10,642 bases of DNA from CAWFKW01 sp964568655 (GCA_964568655.1 CAZMRG010000109.1:1-10642); one strand, 5' to 3'. Numbered from the stretch's first letter, positions 1 through 6,094 are shown. Program-made: numbers and translations. The notes: generated from the sequence alone by a model not told the origin.

Positions 1-308
1 TTCTGCGCATCATGCGCCACAAGCGAATCAATTATCTGCTGAGGTGTTAAGCCGAGGTTCATCAGGGAGCGCGCATAATTTTGATTTGCCGCAAGCCAGC
101 TTGCCTGAGTATGTATAACGCCAACTCCGGGGTGTACATCGCTTAATATTATACAGCCGGGAGCAGTATTATAGCATGAAGCGCCTGCGCTTCCAACCTG
201 GTTGTTCGCTGGATCAATTGCCGCGATAGAAAATGTGTCAGAATAAATAAACTGCGGAGTAAGAATTAAAAGGGCAAAAGTAAAAAACGGTAATAATTTC
301 CTGTTCAT
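1..308 (-). CDS. Secreted DUF1028 family protein, N-terminal part (truncated by window edge)
   Basis: The minus-strand frame opens with ATG at 308 and stays open to the window edge, giving 102 residues. Residues 1-23 form a signal peptide: a short basic start (MNRK), a hydrophobic core LLPFFTFALLIL, then QFIYS. The mature part starts DTFSIAAIDPANNQVGSAGA, which matches the opening of DUF1028 proteins (TFSIVA-D-x-x-G-x-x-GVA). It continues with GVGVIHTQASW and LGLTPQQIIDSLVAHDAQ, also in the usual family order. DUF1028 proteins are generally placed in the Ntn-hydrolase-like fold, and their substrate is not established. The family is usually over 200 residues, so more than half is missing here. 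I see no strong Shine-Dalgarno, which is common in Bacteroidota. Family assignment is from recognised motifs, not a search. Confidence 0.8.
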   Translation of the reverse strand, partial: MNRKLLPFFTFALLILTPQFIYSDTFSIAAIDPANNQVGSAGASCYNTAPGCIILSDVHPGVGVIHTQASWLAANQNYARSLMNLGLTPQQIIDSLVAHDAQ

Positions 309-392
309 ATTATTTAAAGATAAGTTCATTAAGAAATCTCTGCAAGATAGCCAATAGTAATGATTTTTAATAAGCTCAAAATAGCGATTACC

Positions 393-421
393 TCGTGCTA
401 CGACTCCACGTCGTGGCACGA
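393..421. repeat. Palindromic element A (hairpin)
   Basis: Arms 393-404 and 410-421 pair over 12 bases with one G-T wobble, around the 5-base loop TCCAC. The core ACGACTCC...GTCGTGG recurs in the hairpin at 653-678, so the two look like diverged members of one repeat family. No T-run follows on either strand, and no gene ends here, so a terminator role is unlikely. Confidence 0.7.
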
Positions 422-488
422 ATATAAAGCAATACAAATGGCAAAGATTTCTTATAACCATACCCCAAAACACTATCTCAAATATTGG

Positions 489-516
489 TCTGGATTCCCG
501 CTTTCGCGGAATGACA
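489..516 (+). repeat. REP-like element of the GGATTCCCGC...GCGGAATGAC type
   Basis: The segment around TGGATTCCCGCT (491-502) followed by TTCGCGGAATGAC forms an imperfect hairpin. It resembles a class of short intergenic palindromes with GGATTCCCGC and GGAATGAC ends seen in many bacterial genomes. The same 12-mer TGGATTCCCGCT occurs on the minus strand at 5509-5520, so at least two copies are present in this window. Confidence 0.65.
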
Positions 517-581
517 AAAAAAATAAAATTTTTTAATCTATCCACTCAATACTATCGCCACTATCACTCTACGCACCGTCA

Positions 582-613
582 CCTCTGAGTCTTCACGAAG
601 TGAGACTCAGAGG
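582..613. repeat. Palindromic element (CCTCTGAGTC stem)
   Basis: CCTCTGAGTCT at 582-592 is the reverse complement of the segment ending at 613. The pairing can extend inward past one bulged base to a very small loop around CGAAG. It is followed closely by the nested palindrome at 626-707, which re-uses CTGAGTC/GACTCAG. It does not follow a gene and lacks a T-tract. Confidence 0.65.
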
Positions 614-625
614 AACAGAATATAG

Positions 626-707
626 CATCTGAGTCATCTTCGAGACCTGCATGTCCACGACTCCGTCGAGTCGTGGACTCATGGAGCTTCAGGCAGAGAC
701 TCAGATG
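626..707. repeat. Compound (nested) palindrome
   Basis: The outer arms CATCTGAGTC (626-635) and GACTCAGATG (698-707) are perfect 10-base reverse complements. They enclose a second hairpin, with arms 653-663 and 668-678 pairing perfectly over 11 bases around a 4-base loop. The inner core ACGACTCC...TCGTGG is shared with element A at 393-421. A hairpin inside wider inverted arms suggests that one repeat inserted in or next to another, or a decayed paired element. Confidence 0.65.
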
Positions 708-812
708 GGACGTGATTCTGGAATTCGTAAATTTATATCATCATGTGTTTGCGGAACTTCTGATCGGATGAAATCAATTTCAAATATCGGTTCTTATTTT
801 GGTGAGTTTCCT

Positions 813-847
813 CTCATTTTCGCTCATTTCAGTTACATTTTATTACA
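813..847 (-). promoter_or_regulatory. Candidate OmpR/CpxR-type operator upstream of the Spy-like gene
   Basis: The plus strand reads TTACA at 833-837 and again at 843-847. On the minus strand this is TGTAA-N5-TGTAA, a tandem direct repeat with the 10-base period bound by OmpR-family dimers. It is close to the known enterobacterial CpxR consensus GTAAA-N5-GTAAA. Two further repeats, CTCATTT at 813-819 and 823-829, are also exactly 10 bases apart. The TTACA pair sits about 46-60 bases before the start point predicted from the 879-886 box, a normal activator position. The link to the downstream regulator is inferred from neighbourhood. Confidence 0.45.
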
Positions 848-878
848 GAAGATACACAAATTAACATATATATTAGCA

Positions 879-886
879 TAACTTTG
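879..886 (+). promoter_or_regulatory. Bacteroidota-type -7 box (TAACTTTG)
   Basis: TAACTTTG fits the TAnnTTTG -7 consensus of Bacteroidota primary sigma factors. A sigma70-like TATAAT overlaps just downstream (887-892). Predicted transcription would start near 893, about 27 bases before the ATG at 920. No clear -33 TTTG is visible, which would suit an activator-dependent promoter. Confidence 0.5.
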
Positions 887-902
887 TATAATTAAAACAT
901 GC

Positions 903-910
903 GAAAGGAG
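903..910 (+). promoter_or_regulatory. Shine-Dalgarno deciding the start at 920
   Basis: GAAAGGAG lies 9 bases before ATG 920. An earlier in-frame ATG at 899 would place this site inside the coding region and would add a short basic leader, so 920 is the better start. Confidence 0.75.
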
Positions 911-919
911 CATAATAAT

Positions 920-1465
920 ATGACAGATTTATTTAATGATCCGGTCGAATTGCCGCCGGCTCCCAAAATGAATAAAGGGAAAAAGATCTTCATTTCTTCA
1001 ATTATCGTGGTTGTGATCTTAGTCGCAGTCGTTGCGGTTGGTTACTCAAAAATGATGGGCAGCAATCACGGCGGGCCTCTTGGTATGATGCTCGACAAAA
1101 TGACCAAGGATCTCAATCTTACCACGGACCAAAAAACGCAGGTTGACCAGTTAAAAGCTGAAATAAAAGCAAAAATGGATGCAAAGAAAGAAGCAAACAA
1201 AGATAAAGACGGACGCAAGCAAAATGCCGAAGACTTTGCAAATCTGTTCAAACAGAATACGCTTGATAAACAGGCGGTTCAGGACTTAGCGGCAAAAAGA
1301 GATAAAGACCGCGAAGATATGAAGAGCTTTATGATGGATGAGCTTGTTAAATTCCATGATATACTCACACCTGACCAAAGATCTCAAGTTGCCGATAAAA
1401 TTATGGATTTTGCGAACCATAAACATGATGATAAAGACGGCAAGAAGCATTATGAAAATAACTAG
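920..1465 (+). CDS. Membrane-anchored Spy/CpxP-like periplasmic protein (LTxxQ family)
   Basis: This 181-residue protein has a short cytoplasmic tail (1-22, proline-rich), one membrane helix (about 23-42, FISSIIVVVILVAVVAV) and a highly charged helical outer part. That part holds two LTxxQ motifs, LTTDQ at 67-71 and LTPDQ at 149-153, the hallmark of the Spy/CpxP/ZraP family. These proteins act as periplasmic chaperones or metal-responsive modulators of envelope stress. The tail HKHDDKDGKKH could bind metal. Enterobacterial Spy and CpxP have cleaved signal peptides; this one appears to stay anchored. The start is ATG 920, chosen by the strong Shine-Dalgarno. It is followed by a two-component pair on the same strand, so it is probably both the target and the brake of that system, as CpxP is for CpxA. 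The family call is good; the exact function is inferred. Confidence 0.8.
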   Translation: MTDLFNDPVELPPAPKMNKGKKIFISSIIVVVILVAVVAVGYSKMMGSNHGGPLGMMLDKMTKDLNLTTDQKTQVDQLKAEIKAKMDAKKEANKDKDGRKQNAEDFANLFKQNTLDKQAVQDLAAKRDKDREDMKSFMMDELVKFHDILTPDQRSQVADKIMDFANHKHDDKDGKKHYENN

Positions 1466-1507
1466 TTGTTTATAGATAGCTTTATTTAATCGAAATAATT
1501 ATTTTAA

Positions 1508-1549
1508 AAAACCTGGCGTGTTTAAAAAAATTATAACGCGCCGGGTTTT
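1508..1549 (+). terminator. Hairpin terminator/attenuator between Spy-like gene and response regulator
   Basis: Arms 1508-1520 and 1537-1549 pair over 13 bases with two G-T wobbles, with a GC-rich core (CCTGGCG against CGCCGGG) and a 16-base AT-rich loop. The right arm ends in TTTT. It begins 42 bases after the Spy-like stop and ends 11 bases before the regulator ATG. That leaves no room for a promoter downstream, so the regulator genes probably depend on readthrough or on a weak promoter in 1466-1507. Confidence 0.7.
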
Positions 1550-1560
1550 ATCTTGAATAA

Positions 1561-2268
1561 ATGAGTAAATCAGTATTAATAATAGACGACGATACCAAGC
1601 TTAACAGTCTGCTTGGCGAGTACCTCGGCAAGAACGGGTTCAAGCCTGTTTCATGCGAGAACCCCAAAGACGGTTTGCTTAAGCTGAAGAACCAGCACTT
1701 TGATCTGGTGATACTTGATATCATGCTTCCTGACATGGACGGATTTGAAACATGCAGGCTGATACGTAAAGAGTATGATACCCCGATCATAATGCTTACC
1801 GCAAGGGGAGAAGTAACAGATAAGATCGTAGGCCTTGAGCTTGGCGCAGATGATTACATGCCAAAGCCTTTTGAGCCACGCGAGCTTCTGGCGCGCGCCC
1901 AGGCGATACTCAGGCGCAACGAAATGAAGCTGAAGAAGAATGAAATTATCAGCTTCAAAAATCTGGATGTTGACGGCAATCAGAGAACAGCTTTTGTTCA
2001 TGGTAAGAATCTGGAGCTCACTTCTACTGAGTTTGAGCTGTTATTCCTTTTTGTAAAGAACAACGGAAAGGTCCTTTCACGCGATGAAATTATGCAGAAT
2101 ACCAAAGGTATTTCATGGATGAGCTTTGACCGCTCGGTCGACGTTATGGTATCGCGCTTACGCAACAAGCTTAAAGCCGCTGTAAACAAAAAAGAGCAGA
2201 TGATAAAAACGGTTCATGCGGTTGGATATATGTTTTTTGCTGAACCCGTCGAAGGCGAAAAAAAATGA
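1561..2268 (+). CDS. OmpR-family response regulator (CpxR-like by context)
   Basis: This 235-residue, two-domain regulator has a receiver domain at about 3-117 with the acidic pocket D9-D10, phosphoacceptor D53 (in LVILDIMLPDMDG), T80 (MLTAR), K102 and the cis-proline P103 (MPKPFEP). A winged-helix OmpR/PhoB DNA-binding domain follows at about 130-230, with LTSTEFELLFLF, the FDRSVDVMVSRLRNKL recognition region and the TVHAVGYMF wing. All catalytic residues are present, so it should be phosphorylated by the kinase encoded next, whose ATG overlaps its stop by four bases (ATGA). No Shine-Dalgarno precedes ATG 1561; only TATCTTGAATAA follows the hairpin. The Spy-like gene upstream makes a Cpx-type role likely, but the signal is unknown. 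Confidence 0.93.
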   Translation: MSKSVLIIDDDTKLNSLLGEYLGKNGFKPVSCENPKDGLLKLKNQHFDLVILDIMLPDMDGFETCRLIRKEYDTPIIMLTARGEVTDKIVGLELGADDYMPKPFEPRELLARAQAILRRNEMKLKKNEIISFKNLDVDGNQRTAFVHGKNLELTSTEFELLFLFVKNNGKVLSRDEIMQNTKGISWMSFDRSVDVMVSRLRNKLKAAVNKKEQMIKTVHAVGYMFFAEPVEGEKK

Positions 2269-3548
2269 GTAAGTTCAGGTTCCCGAAGTTTTCTATCTTC
2301 ATGAAGCTGATCCTTATAGTGCTTCTTTTCGGGGCTGTTGTTGATCTGGCGGTTCTTGTAGTAATAAGGATAAGCACCAGCCGCGAGCCCGGCCCAATGC
2401 GCAGAGCCGAAAGAATATTAATAAGCCAGATAGGAACCCCTCCGGATACTGTAAAAGCAAAACAATTCTGCAAAGAAATGGGCTGGAGAATGAGATACCA
2501 GTCGCCCACATTTAAATGGACCTCGTCTGACTCGGTGCCGACTGTCGAAGAGCTGAACCAGAGCGAAGGATTTCTGGATAAACTCCGCAGCGACGACCGT
2601 TTCATTTTTATGTACAATTCGAAACCGCATTTAATTTACAAAACTGCAAACGAGCTATATATTATTCAACTCCTGGCTCCCCGCGATGATTTTGACGAAC
2701 AGCAGGCTATTATAAGCCTTGTGGTTCTTCTCAGTGTAATTATATTATCATTCTATTATATAATAAGAAAATTATTTACGCCGCTAAAGCTGCTCCAAAC
2801 CGCCGTGCAGCAAGTGGGTGAGGGTAACTATTATATCACCATCCCCGTAAAAAGAAACGACGAACTTGGAGAACTGGCCGGATCTATTACATCTATGGCT
2901 TCTAAAATAGGGGATTCAATTAAGGCAAAAGAACAGCTTCTTCTTGATGTTTCTCATGAACTCAGAACGCCGCTTACAAGAATTAAGCTCGGGCTTGAAG
3001 TTGATTCGCCAAAGGAGAAGGTGAACGAAGACGTTAATGAAATGGAGAGAATGATATCCGGGCTGCTTGATAGCTACCGTACCGAGAACAGCGTCGGCAA
3101 TCTTAATATTGCTAAAACCGATGTGGCCGAGGTAGTTGGTGATATTATTGAAGAATATGAATCAGGGGACAGGCTTAAGTTCTTGACGCCGGATAAACGC
3201 GAATTCATAATGGCTGATGAAGAAAAAATTCAGGCCGTATTCAGGAATATTATTGAAAATGCGCTGAAGTATTCGGAAAGCGATATTGAAATAAAAATTT
3301 ATAACGATGATAAGACTGTGACCGTTAGCATCAGGGATTTTGGGGTTGGTATCGCCGAAAAAGATTTGCCGTATATATTTGAACCGTTTTACAGGGCCGA
3401 CCATTCACGGACACGCGCTACAGGCGGATTCGGTCTTGGACTTTCTATATGCAAGAAGATAATGGATGCGCATAAAGCGGCTATAATAGTGGTAAGCAAA
3501 CCCGGAGCCGGGTCAGAGTTTAAGCTGGTTTTTAATAAACAGCTCTAA
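2265..3548 (+). CDS. HAMP-HisKA-HATPase sensor histidine kinase (CpxA-like by context)
   Basis: The 427-residue inner-membrane kinase has TM1 at about 11-34, a periplasmic sensor loop at about 35-147, TM2 at about 148-168, a HAMP linker at about 169-222 (with P173 and DELGELA) and a HisKA dimerisation domain with the H-box SHELRTPLTR and phospho-accepting H231. The ATP-binding domain has an N-box around N328/N332 (RNIIENALKYS), G1 box DFGVG at 358-362, F-box FEPFYR at 372-377 and G2 box GGFGLGLS at 387-394. All elements for autophosphorylation are intact. Translation is coupled to the regulator through the ATGA overlap. The sensor loop, about 110 residues, matches no sensor domain I recognise. 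A periplasmic interaction with the Spy-like protein is plausible from gene order. Its stop overlaps the stop of the convergent RAYT-like gene by four bases. Confidence 0.93.
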   Translation: MSKFRFPKFSIFMKLILIVLLFGAVVDLAVLVVIRISTSREPGPMRRAERILISQIGTPPDTVKAKQFCKEMGWRMRYQSPTFKWTSSDSVPTVEELNQSEGFLDKLRSDDRFIFMYNSKPHLIYKTANELYIIQLLAPRDDFDEQQAIISLVVLLSVIILSFYYIIRKLFTPLKLLQTAVQQVGEGNYYITIPVKRNDELGELAGSITSMASKIGDSIKAKEQLLLDVSHELRTPLTRIKLGLEVDSPKEKVNEDVNEMERMISGLLDSYRTENSVGNLNIAKTDVAEVVGDIIEEYESGDRLKFLTPDKREFIMADEEKIQAVFRNIIENALKYSESDIEIKIYNDDKTVTVSIRDFGVGIAEKDLPYIFEPFYRADHSRTRATGGFGLGLSICKKIMDAHKAAIIVVSKPGAGSEFKLVFNKQL

Positions 3549-4021
3549 ACGTTAATTTTTTCCAAAGCCTGTTTTAGATCGTGAACGTTCTCAATTACTC
3601 CTTCAAAGTAATTGTTCTCCCAAAATACTCTTGAATGTGTGCCGTGAAGCTGGTTCAATAACTTGGTTGAACGATTTTTAAATGAAGTAAGTATCCTCGG
3701 AACGAACTTCCTCGAATTCTCCCAAGACATCCTGTTATCTATCATAACGATTCCGCAGAATGAGTTTGGAGAAAGCCTGTAATCTCCCAAAATGCAATTT
3801 TTGAAAGTGACCGGAAGTTCTTTCCATGCTTTTTCAATAATTTTGCCCTCAAGCTTTTCAACCATTTTGTCTCCTAAATACTCGCCAAAACAGTTGTTCT
3901 TTTCCTTGGCCTCGAAAGATACGAAACTAATAGCAAAATTGTCGAAATAGAGATCCGTTAATTCTCTGAGAGAGAAGTAAGACGGAAATACAGGTCTGAA
4001 TATTTTTGGTTGTGTCAGCAT
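3545..4021 (-). CDS. Degenerate RAYT (REP-associated tyrosine transposase, Y1_Tnp) homologue lacking catalytic residues
   Basis: This 158-residue protein follows the Y1/RAYT layout from end to end: an opening strand (FAISFVSFEAKEKNNCFGEY), the KIIEKAWKELPVTFKNCIL helix, the strand and HUH region, VPRILTSFKNRSTKLLNQLHGT, then VFWENNYFEGVIENVHDLKQ. In active relatives the HUH motif reads MPNHxHG; here it is SPNSFCG (84-90), so both histidines are replaced (S87, C89). Relatives carry a catalytic tyrosine in EYIxxNP about 15 residues after the WxxNYYEHII block. Here the aligned segment is EKINV, with lysine at 155, and the protein stops three residues later. The frame has no break, which argues against simple decay. 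It probably cannot cut DNA but may still bind it. Start is ATG 4021; no strong Shine-Dalgarno is seen. The alignment is from memory of the family. Confidence 0.65.
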   Translation of the reverse strand: MLTQPKIFRPVFPSYFSLRELTDLYFDNFAISFVSFEAKEKNNCFGEYLGDKMVEKLEGKIIEKAWKELPVTFKNCILGDYRLSPNSFCGIVMIDNRMSWENSRKFVPRILTSFKNRSTKLLNQLHGTHSRVFWENNYFEGVIENVHDLKQALEKINV

Positions 4022-4214
4022 GTTGAATCAAAAATAATCAATTCTTTTAAAAAATAACTAACTAAAATCTGGTATATTATTATTTTTCTTAGCTTTAACA
4101 GGTAGTGATTAAAGCGATACAGTGAACTATTTAATTGAATAATTGCTCAATTTCTGAAAAACCTATATTCTGCTTAAAAAAAGCTTACTATCACGTGATT
4201 TTATGTATAAAGTT
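4022..4214. other. AT-rich spacer with a perfect 10-base palindrome
   Basis: The 193 bases between two minus-strand genes hold no gene. ATCACGTGAT at 4190-4199 is a perfect palindrome just after the end of the glycosidase-like gene. GCTTAAAAAAAGC at 4172-4184 could form a short stem with an A/T loop, a weak terminator candidate for that gene. Confidence 0.4.
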
Positions 4215-5351
4215 TTATTTTACTAAAAGCATTTTCTTAACCTGAACAGTATTGCCAATCTCGAGTCTGTAAATATATACACCGCTCGCGTATTTTGTTC
4301 CGTCCCATTTGACCTCATGAGGGCCTGCCGTTAGATCAGAATTGATTAACTTATCAACAACCCTTCCTGTCAGGTCATATATTGTCAAAGTTGTAAAAGC
4401 AGAAGCGGGGATATTAAATTTAATTGTAGTAGCCGGATTAAACGGATTCGGATAATTCTCTAAATCCGCTGATGTTTTTTCCGCGCCTGCAATTAACGTA
4501 TTTCCGGACATTGCATTATTAATGACCGTCCACAGCGGTTTTGTATAGGGTACGCAATCCTGCCTGTAATACCACCAGAAATAACCGCCAACATAATTCG
4601 GCGTTGTAATATTCATTCTGTAATACCTGTTAATGTAAGTTTCTTTCTTTGCGGAATTTTTTGTTCCGCATTCGCCGATGCCGATTTTCGAATTCGGGAA
4701 CAGCACATGAAGACTATCAAAGACCTGCTGCCAGTTTGGCTGTAAATTATTACAGTCATCTTCATAATACGAAACCAGAACGTAATTGAGTAAAATTCTT
4801 AACTTGAAAGGCAGCGAATTATTGACCCACCTGAACATCTCGTTTTCCGGATTTGACCAGCAATTCTTATTGTAATAAAGCGTGAGCTCGGTCGTTTTGT
4901 TCATACCCCTGGCAATTTTAAATCCCGCGTAAATTTTTTGCACAACGTCCGGAATCGAGCCGCACCATTCACCGTTAACCTCGTTGCCGATCTCCCAGAT
5001 ATCAACATTGTTTCCAAAGGCATTCAGGTACTCCACTACGCGGGCTGTGTATTGGTCATAGCTGTACTGGTTCATATAATAGCTGTCCAGAATCTCTCCC
5101 ATTATGAAGCTTACCGGATGGATTCTGTTCACAGCATTAACATAACCCGAGGCAGGCTGCCATTCATCAAATACAATTCTTGTTGTTGGTTTGTAATTCA
5201 GGTTTGAGAGCGAAGTAACTGTTGAGTTCAGAGCGCTGATCGCATCTATTGTGGCGCCGTACATCCTGGTGGTATCGGTGATCTGCCCCCCGGCATATGC
5301 CCTGAAAATAAATATGATAAAAATGAACGAATTGATTAGTAAACTTTTCAT
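4215..5351 (-). CDS. Secreted TIM-barrel glycoside-hydrolase-like protein with T9SS sorting domain
   Basis: The 378-residue protein has a signal peptide (1-20, core LLINSFIFIIFIF, ending AYA), a catalytic-type domain (about 24-290) and a T9SS C-terminal sorting domain (about 295-378) starting NYPNPFNPATTIKFNIP and ending VKKMLLVK. The central domain has features of clan GH-A barrels: VDIWEIGNEVNG places E124 directly after N123, as for a strand-4 acid/base. IGIGECG places E227 as a possible strand-7 nucleophile, and GGYFWWYY fits strand 8. I could not assign a GH family, so the substrate is unknown. It is likely exported by Sec, moved over the outer membrane by T9SS and then released or surface-attached. 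The start is ATG 5349-5351, five bases after a G6 Shine-Dalgarno. The catalytic assignment is inference from motifs. Confidence 0.75.
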   Translation of the reverse strand: MKSLLINSFIFIIFIFRAYAGGQITDTTRMYGATIDAISALNSTVTSLSNLNYKPTTRIVFDEWQPASGYVNAVNRIHPVSFIMGEILDSYYMNQYSYDQYTARVVEYLNAFGNNVDIWEIGNEVNGEWCGSIPDVVQKIYAGFKIARGMNKTTELTLYYNKNCWSNPENEMFRWVNNSLPFKLRILLNYVLVSYYEDDCNNLQPNWQQVFDSLHVLFPNSKIGIGECGTKNSAKKETYINRYYRMNITTPNYVGGYFWWYYRQDCVPYTKPLWTVINNAMSGNTLIAGAEKTSADLENYPNPFNPATTIKFNIPASAFTTLTIYDLTGRVVDKLINSDLTAGPHEVKWDGTKYASGVYIYRLEIGNTVQVKKMLLVK

Positions 5352-5356
5352 GATAT

Positions 5357-5362
5357 CCCCCC
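5357..5362 (-). promoter_or_regulatory. Shine-Dalgarno (G6) of the glycosidase-like gene
   Basis: On the minus strand GGGGGG is followed by ATATC and the ATG at 5351. It is an unusually pure G-run and fixes the start. An earlier ATG at 5370 is out of frame. Confidence 0.7.
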
Positions 5363-5483
5363 AGACTCATTTAAGTTTTAAACTTGTTACATCCTCTTCA
5401 ATATATATGTATTTTACACACATGGGAATAGCGATGCCGGTTAGATATTAATTTTTATTAAGCTATTGCCTGCCGTATATCAA

Positions 5484-5520
5484 TTTTGTCTCCCGACCCT
5501 GATCTGGGAGCGGGAATCCA
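5484..5520 (-). repeat. Second REP-like element (GGATTCCCGCT type)
   Basis: Read on the minus strand this begins TGGATTCCCGCT, identical over 12 bases to 491-502, and ends TCGGGAGACAAAA, parallel to the CGGAATGACAAAA end of that copy. TCCCG at 5491-5495 pairs with CGGGA at 5511-5515, and CCC at 5497-5499 with GGG at 5506-5508. Shared ends with different loops indicate two members of one dispersed palindrome family. Confidence 0.65.
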
Positions 5521-5571
5521 TTATATGCCCAAAATAAAGCCCTCACATTTTTTTAATGATGTTGTCCTATA

Positions 5572-5602
5572 TTGCCAGTAATGTTCGTTTACTATATATT
5601 TG
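5572..5602 (+). promoter_or_regulatory. Bacteroidota-type promoter of the VOC gene
   Basis: TTG at 5572-5574 is followed after 20 bases by TATATTTG at 5595-5602, a perfect fit to TAnnTTTG with a plausible -33 box. Transcription would start near 5609, giving an untranslated leader of about 64 bases before ATG 5673. Confidence 0.65.
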
Positions 5603-5672
5603 TAAGCCTTCCAAAAAAAAGTATTTCAATATCTTATTTTTAAAAACATTATTAAAAGAAAGGGTTCAATTT

Positions 5673-6044
5673 ATGAAAAACGCAATCAATTGGTTCGAAA
5701 TCCCTGCTGTAGATTTTGACAGGGCAAAGAAGTTTTATGAAACTGTTTTAGACTGCCAGACAACGGTGCAGGAAATGGGTCCCATGAAAATGGCATTTCT
5801 GCCTGCCGACCAGCAGGCCGTAGGCGGGGCTATATGCATTGGCAACGGGAATAAGCCATCACAGGAAGGGACTTTGGTTTATTTAAACGGCGACGGGATA
5901 CTGGATGCGGCTCTCGAAAGAATTCCAAAAGCCGGCGGGAAGGTTCTTGTACCAAAACAGATCATCACCGAAGAAATAGGGTATATGGCCGTATTTTCAG
6001 ATACCGAAGGCAACAAAGTTGCTTTCCACGCTCCCAAAAGATAA
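5673..6044 (+). CDS. VOC-family (glyoxalase/bleomycin-resistance-like) protein
   Basis: The 123-residue protein begins NAINWFEIPAVDFDRAKKFYETVLD, the typical first beta-alpha unit of the vicinal-oxygen-chelate fold. It has a second unit with GGKVLVPKQ, then YMAVFSDTEGNKVAFHAP at the end. E9 (WFEIP) and H119 (AFHAP) lie where metal ligands are often found in this fold, but a full ligand set is not evident. Length is normal for a small single-module VOC protein of the COG3324 kind. The start is ATG 5673, preceded by AAAGGG with 8-base spacing. An upstream in-frame ATG at 5556 is rejected because it lies before the predicted promoter. The enzyme activity, if any, cannot be named. It has its own promoter and terminator, so it is probably monocistronic. 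Confidence 0.85.
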   Translation: MKNAINWFEIPAVDFDRAKKFYETVLDCQTTVQEMGPMKMAFLPADQQAVGGAICIGNGNKPSQEGTLVYLNGDGILDAALERIPKAGGKVLVPKQIITEEIGYMAVFSDTEGNKVAFHAPKR

Positions 6045-6060
6045 AGTGAATATAATATTA

Positions 6061-6094
6061 TATAGAGGCGGCCTTAAGGCTGCCTCTATAATTT
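6061..6094 (+). terminator. Intrinsic terminator after the VOC gene
   Basis: TATAGAGGCGGCC (6061-6073) pairs with 6078-6090 over 13 bases with one wobble around the loop TTAA, followed by ATTTT. It lies 17 bases after the VOC stop and 25 bases before the TTG of the next gene. Confidence 0.85.

Larger units (their letters stand above)
309..878. other. Gene-free spacer with several REP-like palindromes
   Basis: About 570 bases between the divergent DUF1028 and Spy-like genes hold no convincing gene. The short open frame at 651-881 runs through two palindromes and resembles no protein I know. The stretch contains four separate palindromic elements, listed on their own, and a 10-bp-phased direct-repeat region at 813-847 just upstream of the next promoter. 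Such dense, varied palindromes are typical of intergenic repeat insertion rather than of a terminator cluster, because no adjacent gene ends here. Confidence 0.7.

Noticed and set aside
393..707. CRISPR array or intrinsic terminators as the explanation for the left-end repeats
   Set aside because: The elements differ in sequence and spacing, there are no regular spacers, no T-runs and no gene ending nearby.
651..881. Open frame of 76 codons on the plus strand
   Set aside because: It runs through two palindromic repeats, has no Shine-Dalgarno, resembles no family, and ends inside the promoter of the next gene.
899..919. Upstream ATG of the Spy-like gene as the start
   Set aside because: The strong AAAGGAG lies after this ATG and is correctly spaced for ATG 920; the extra seven residues also lie at the predicted transcription start.
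5556..5672. N-terminal extension of the VOC protein from ATG 5556
   Set aside because: It would begin upstream of the TATATTTG promoter and has no family similarity; ATG 5673 has a good Shine-Dalgarno and the typical VOC N-terminus.
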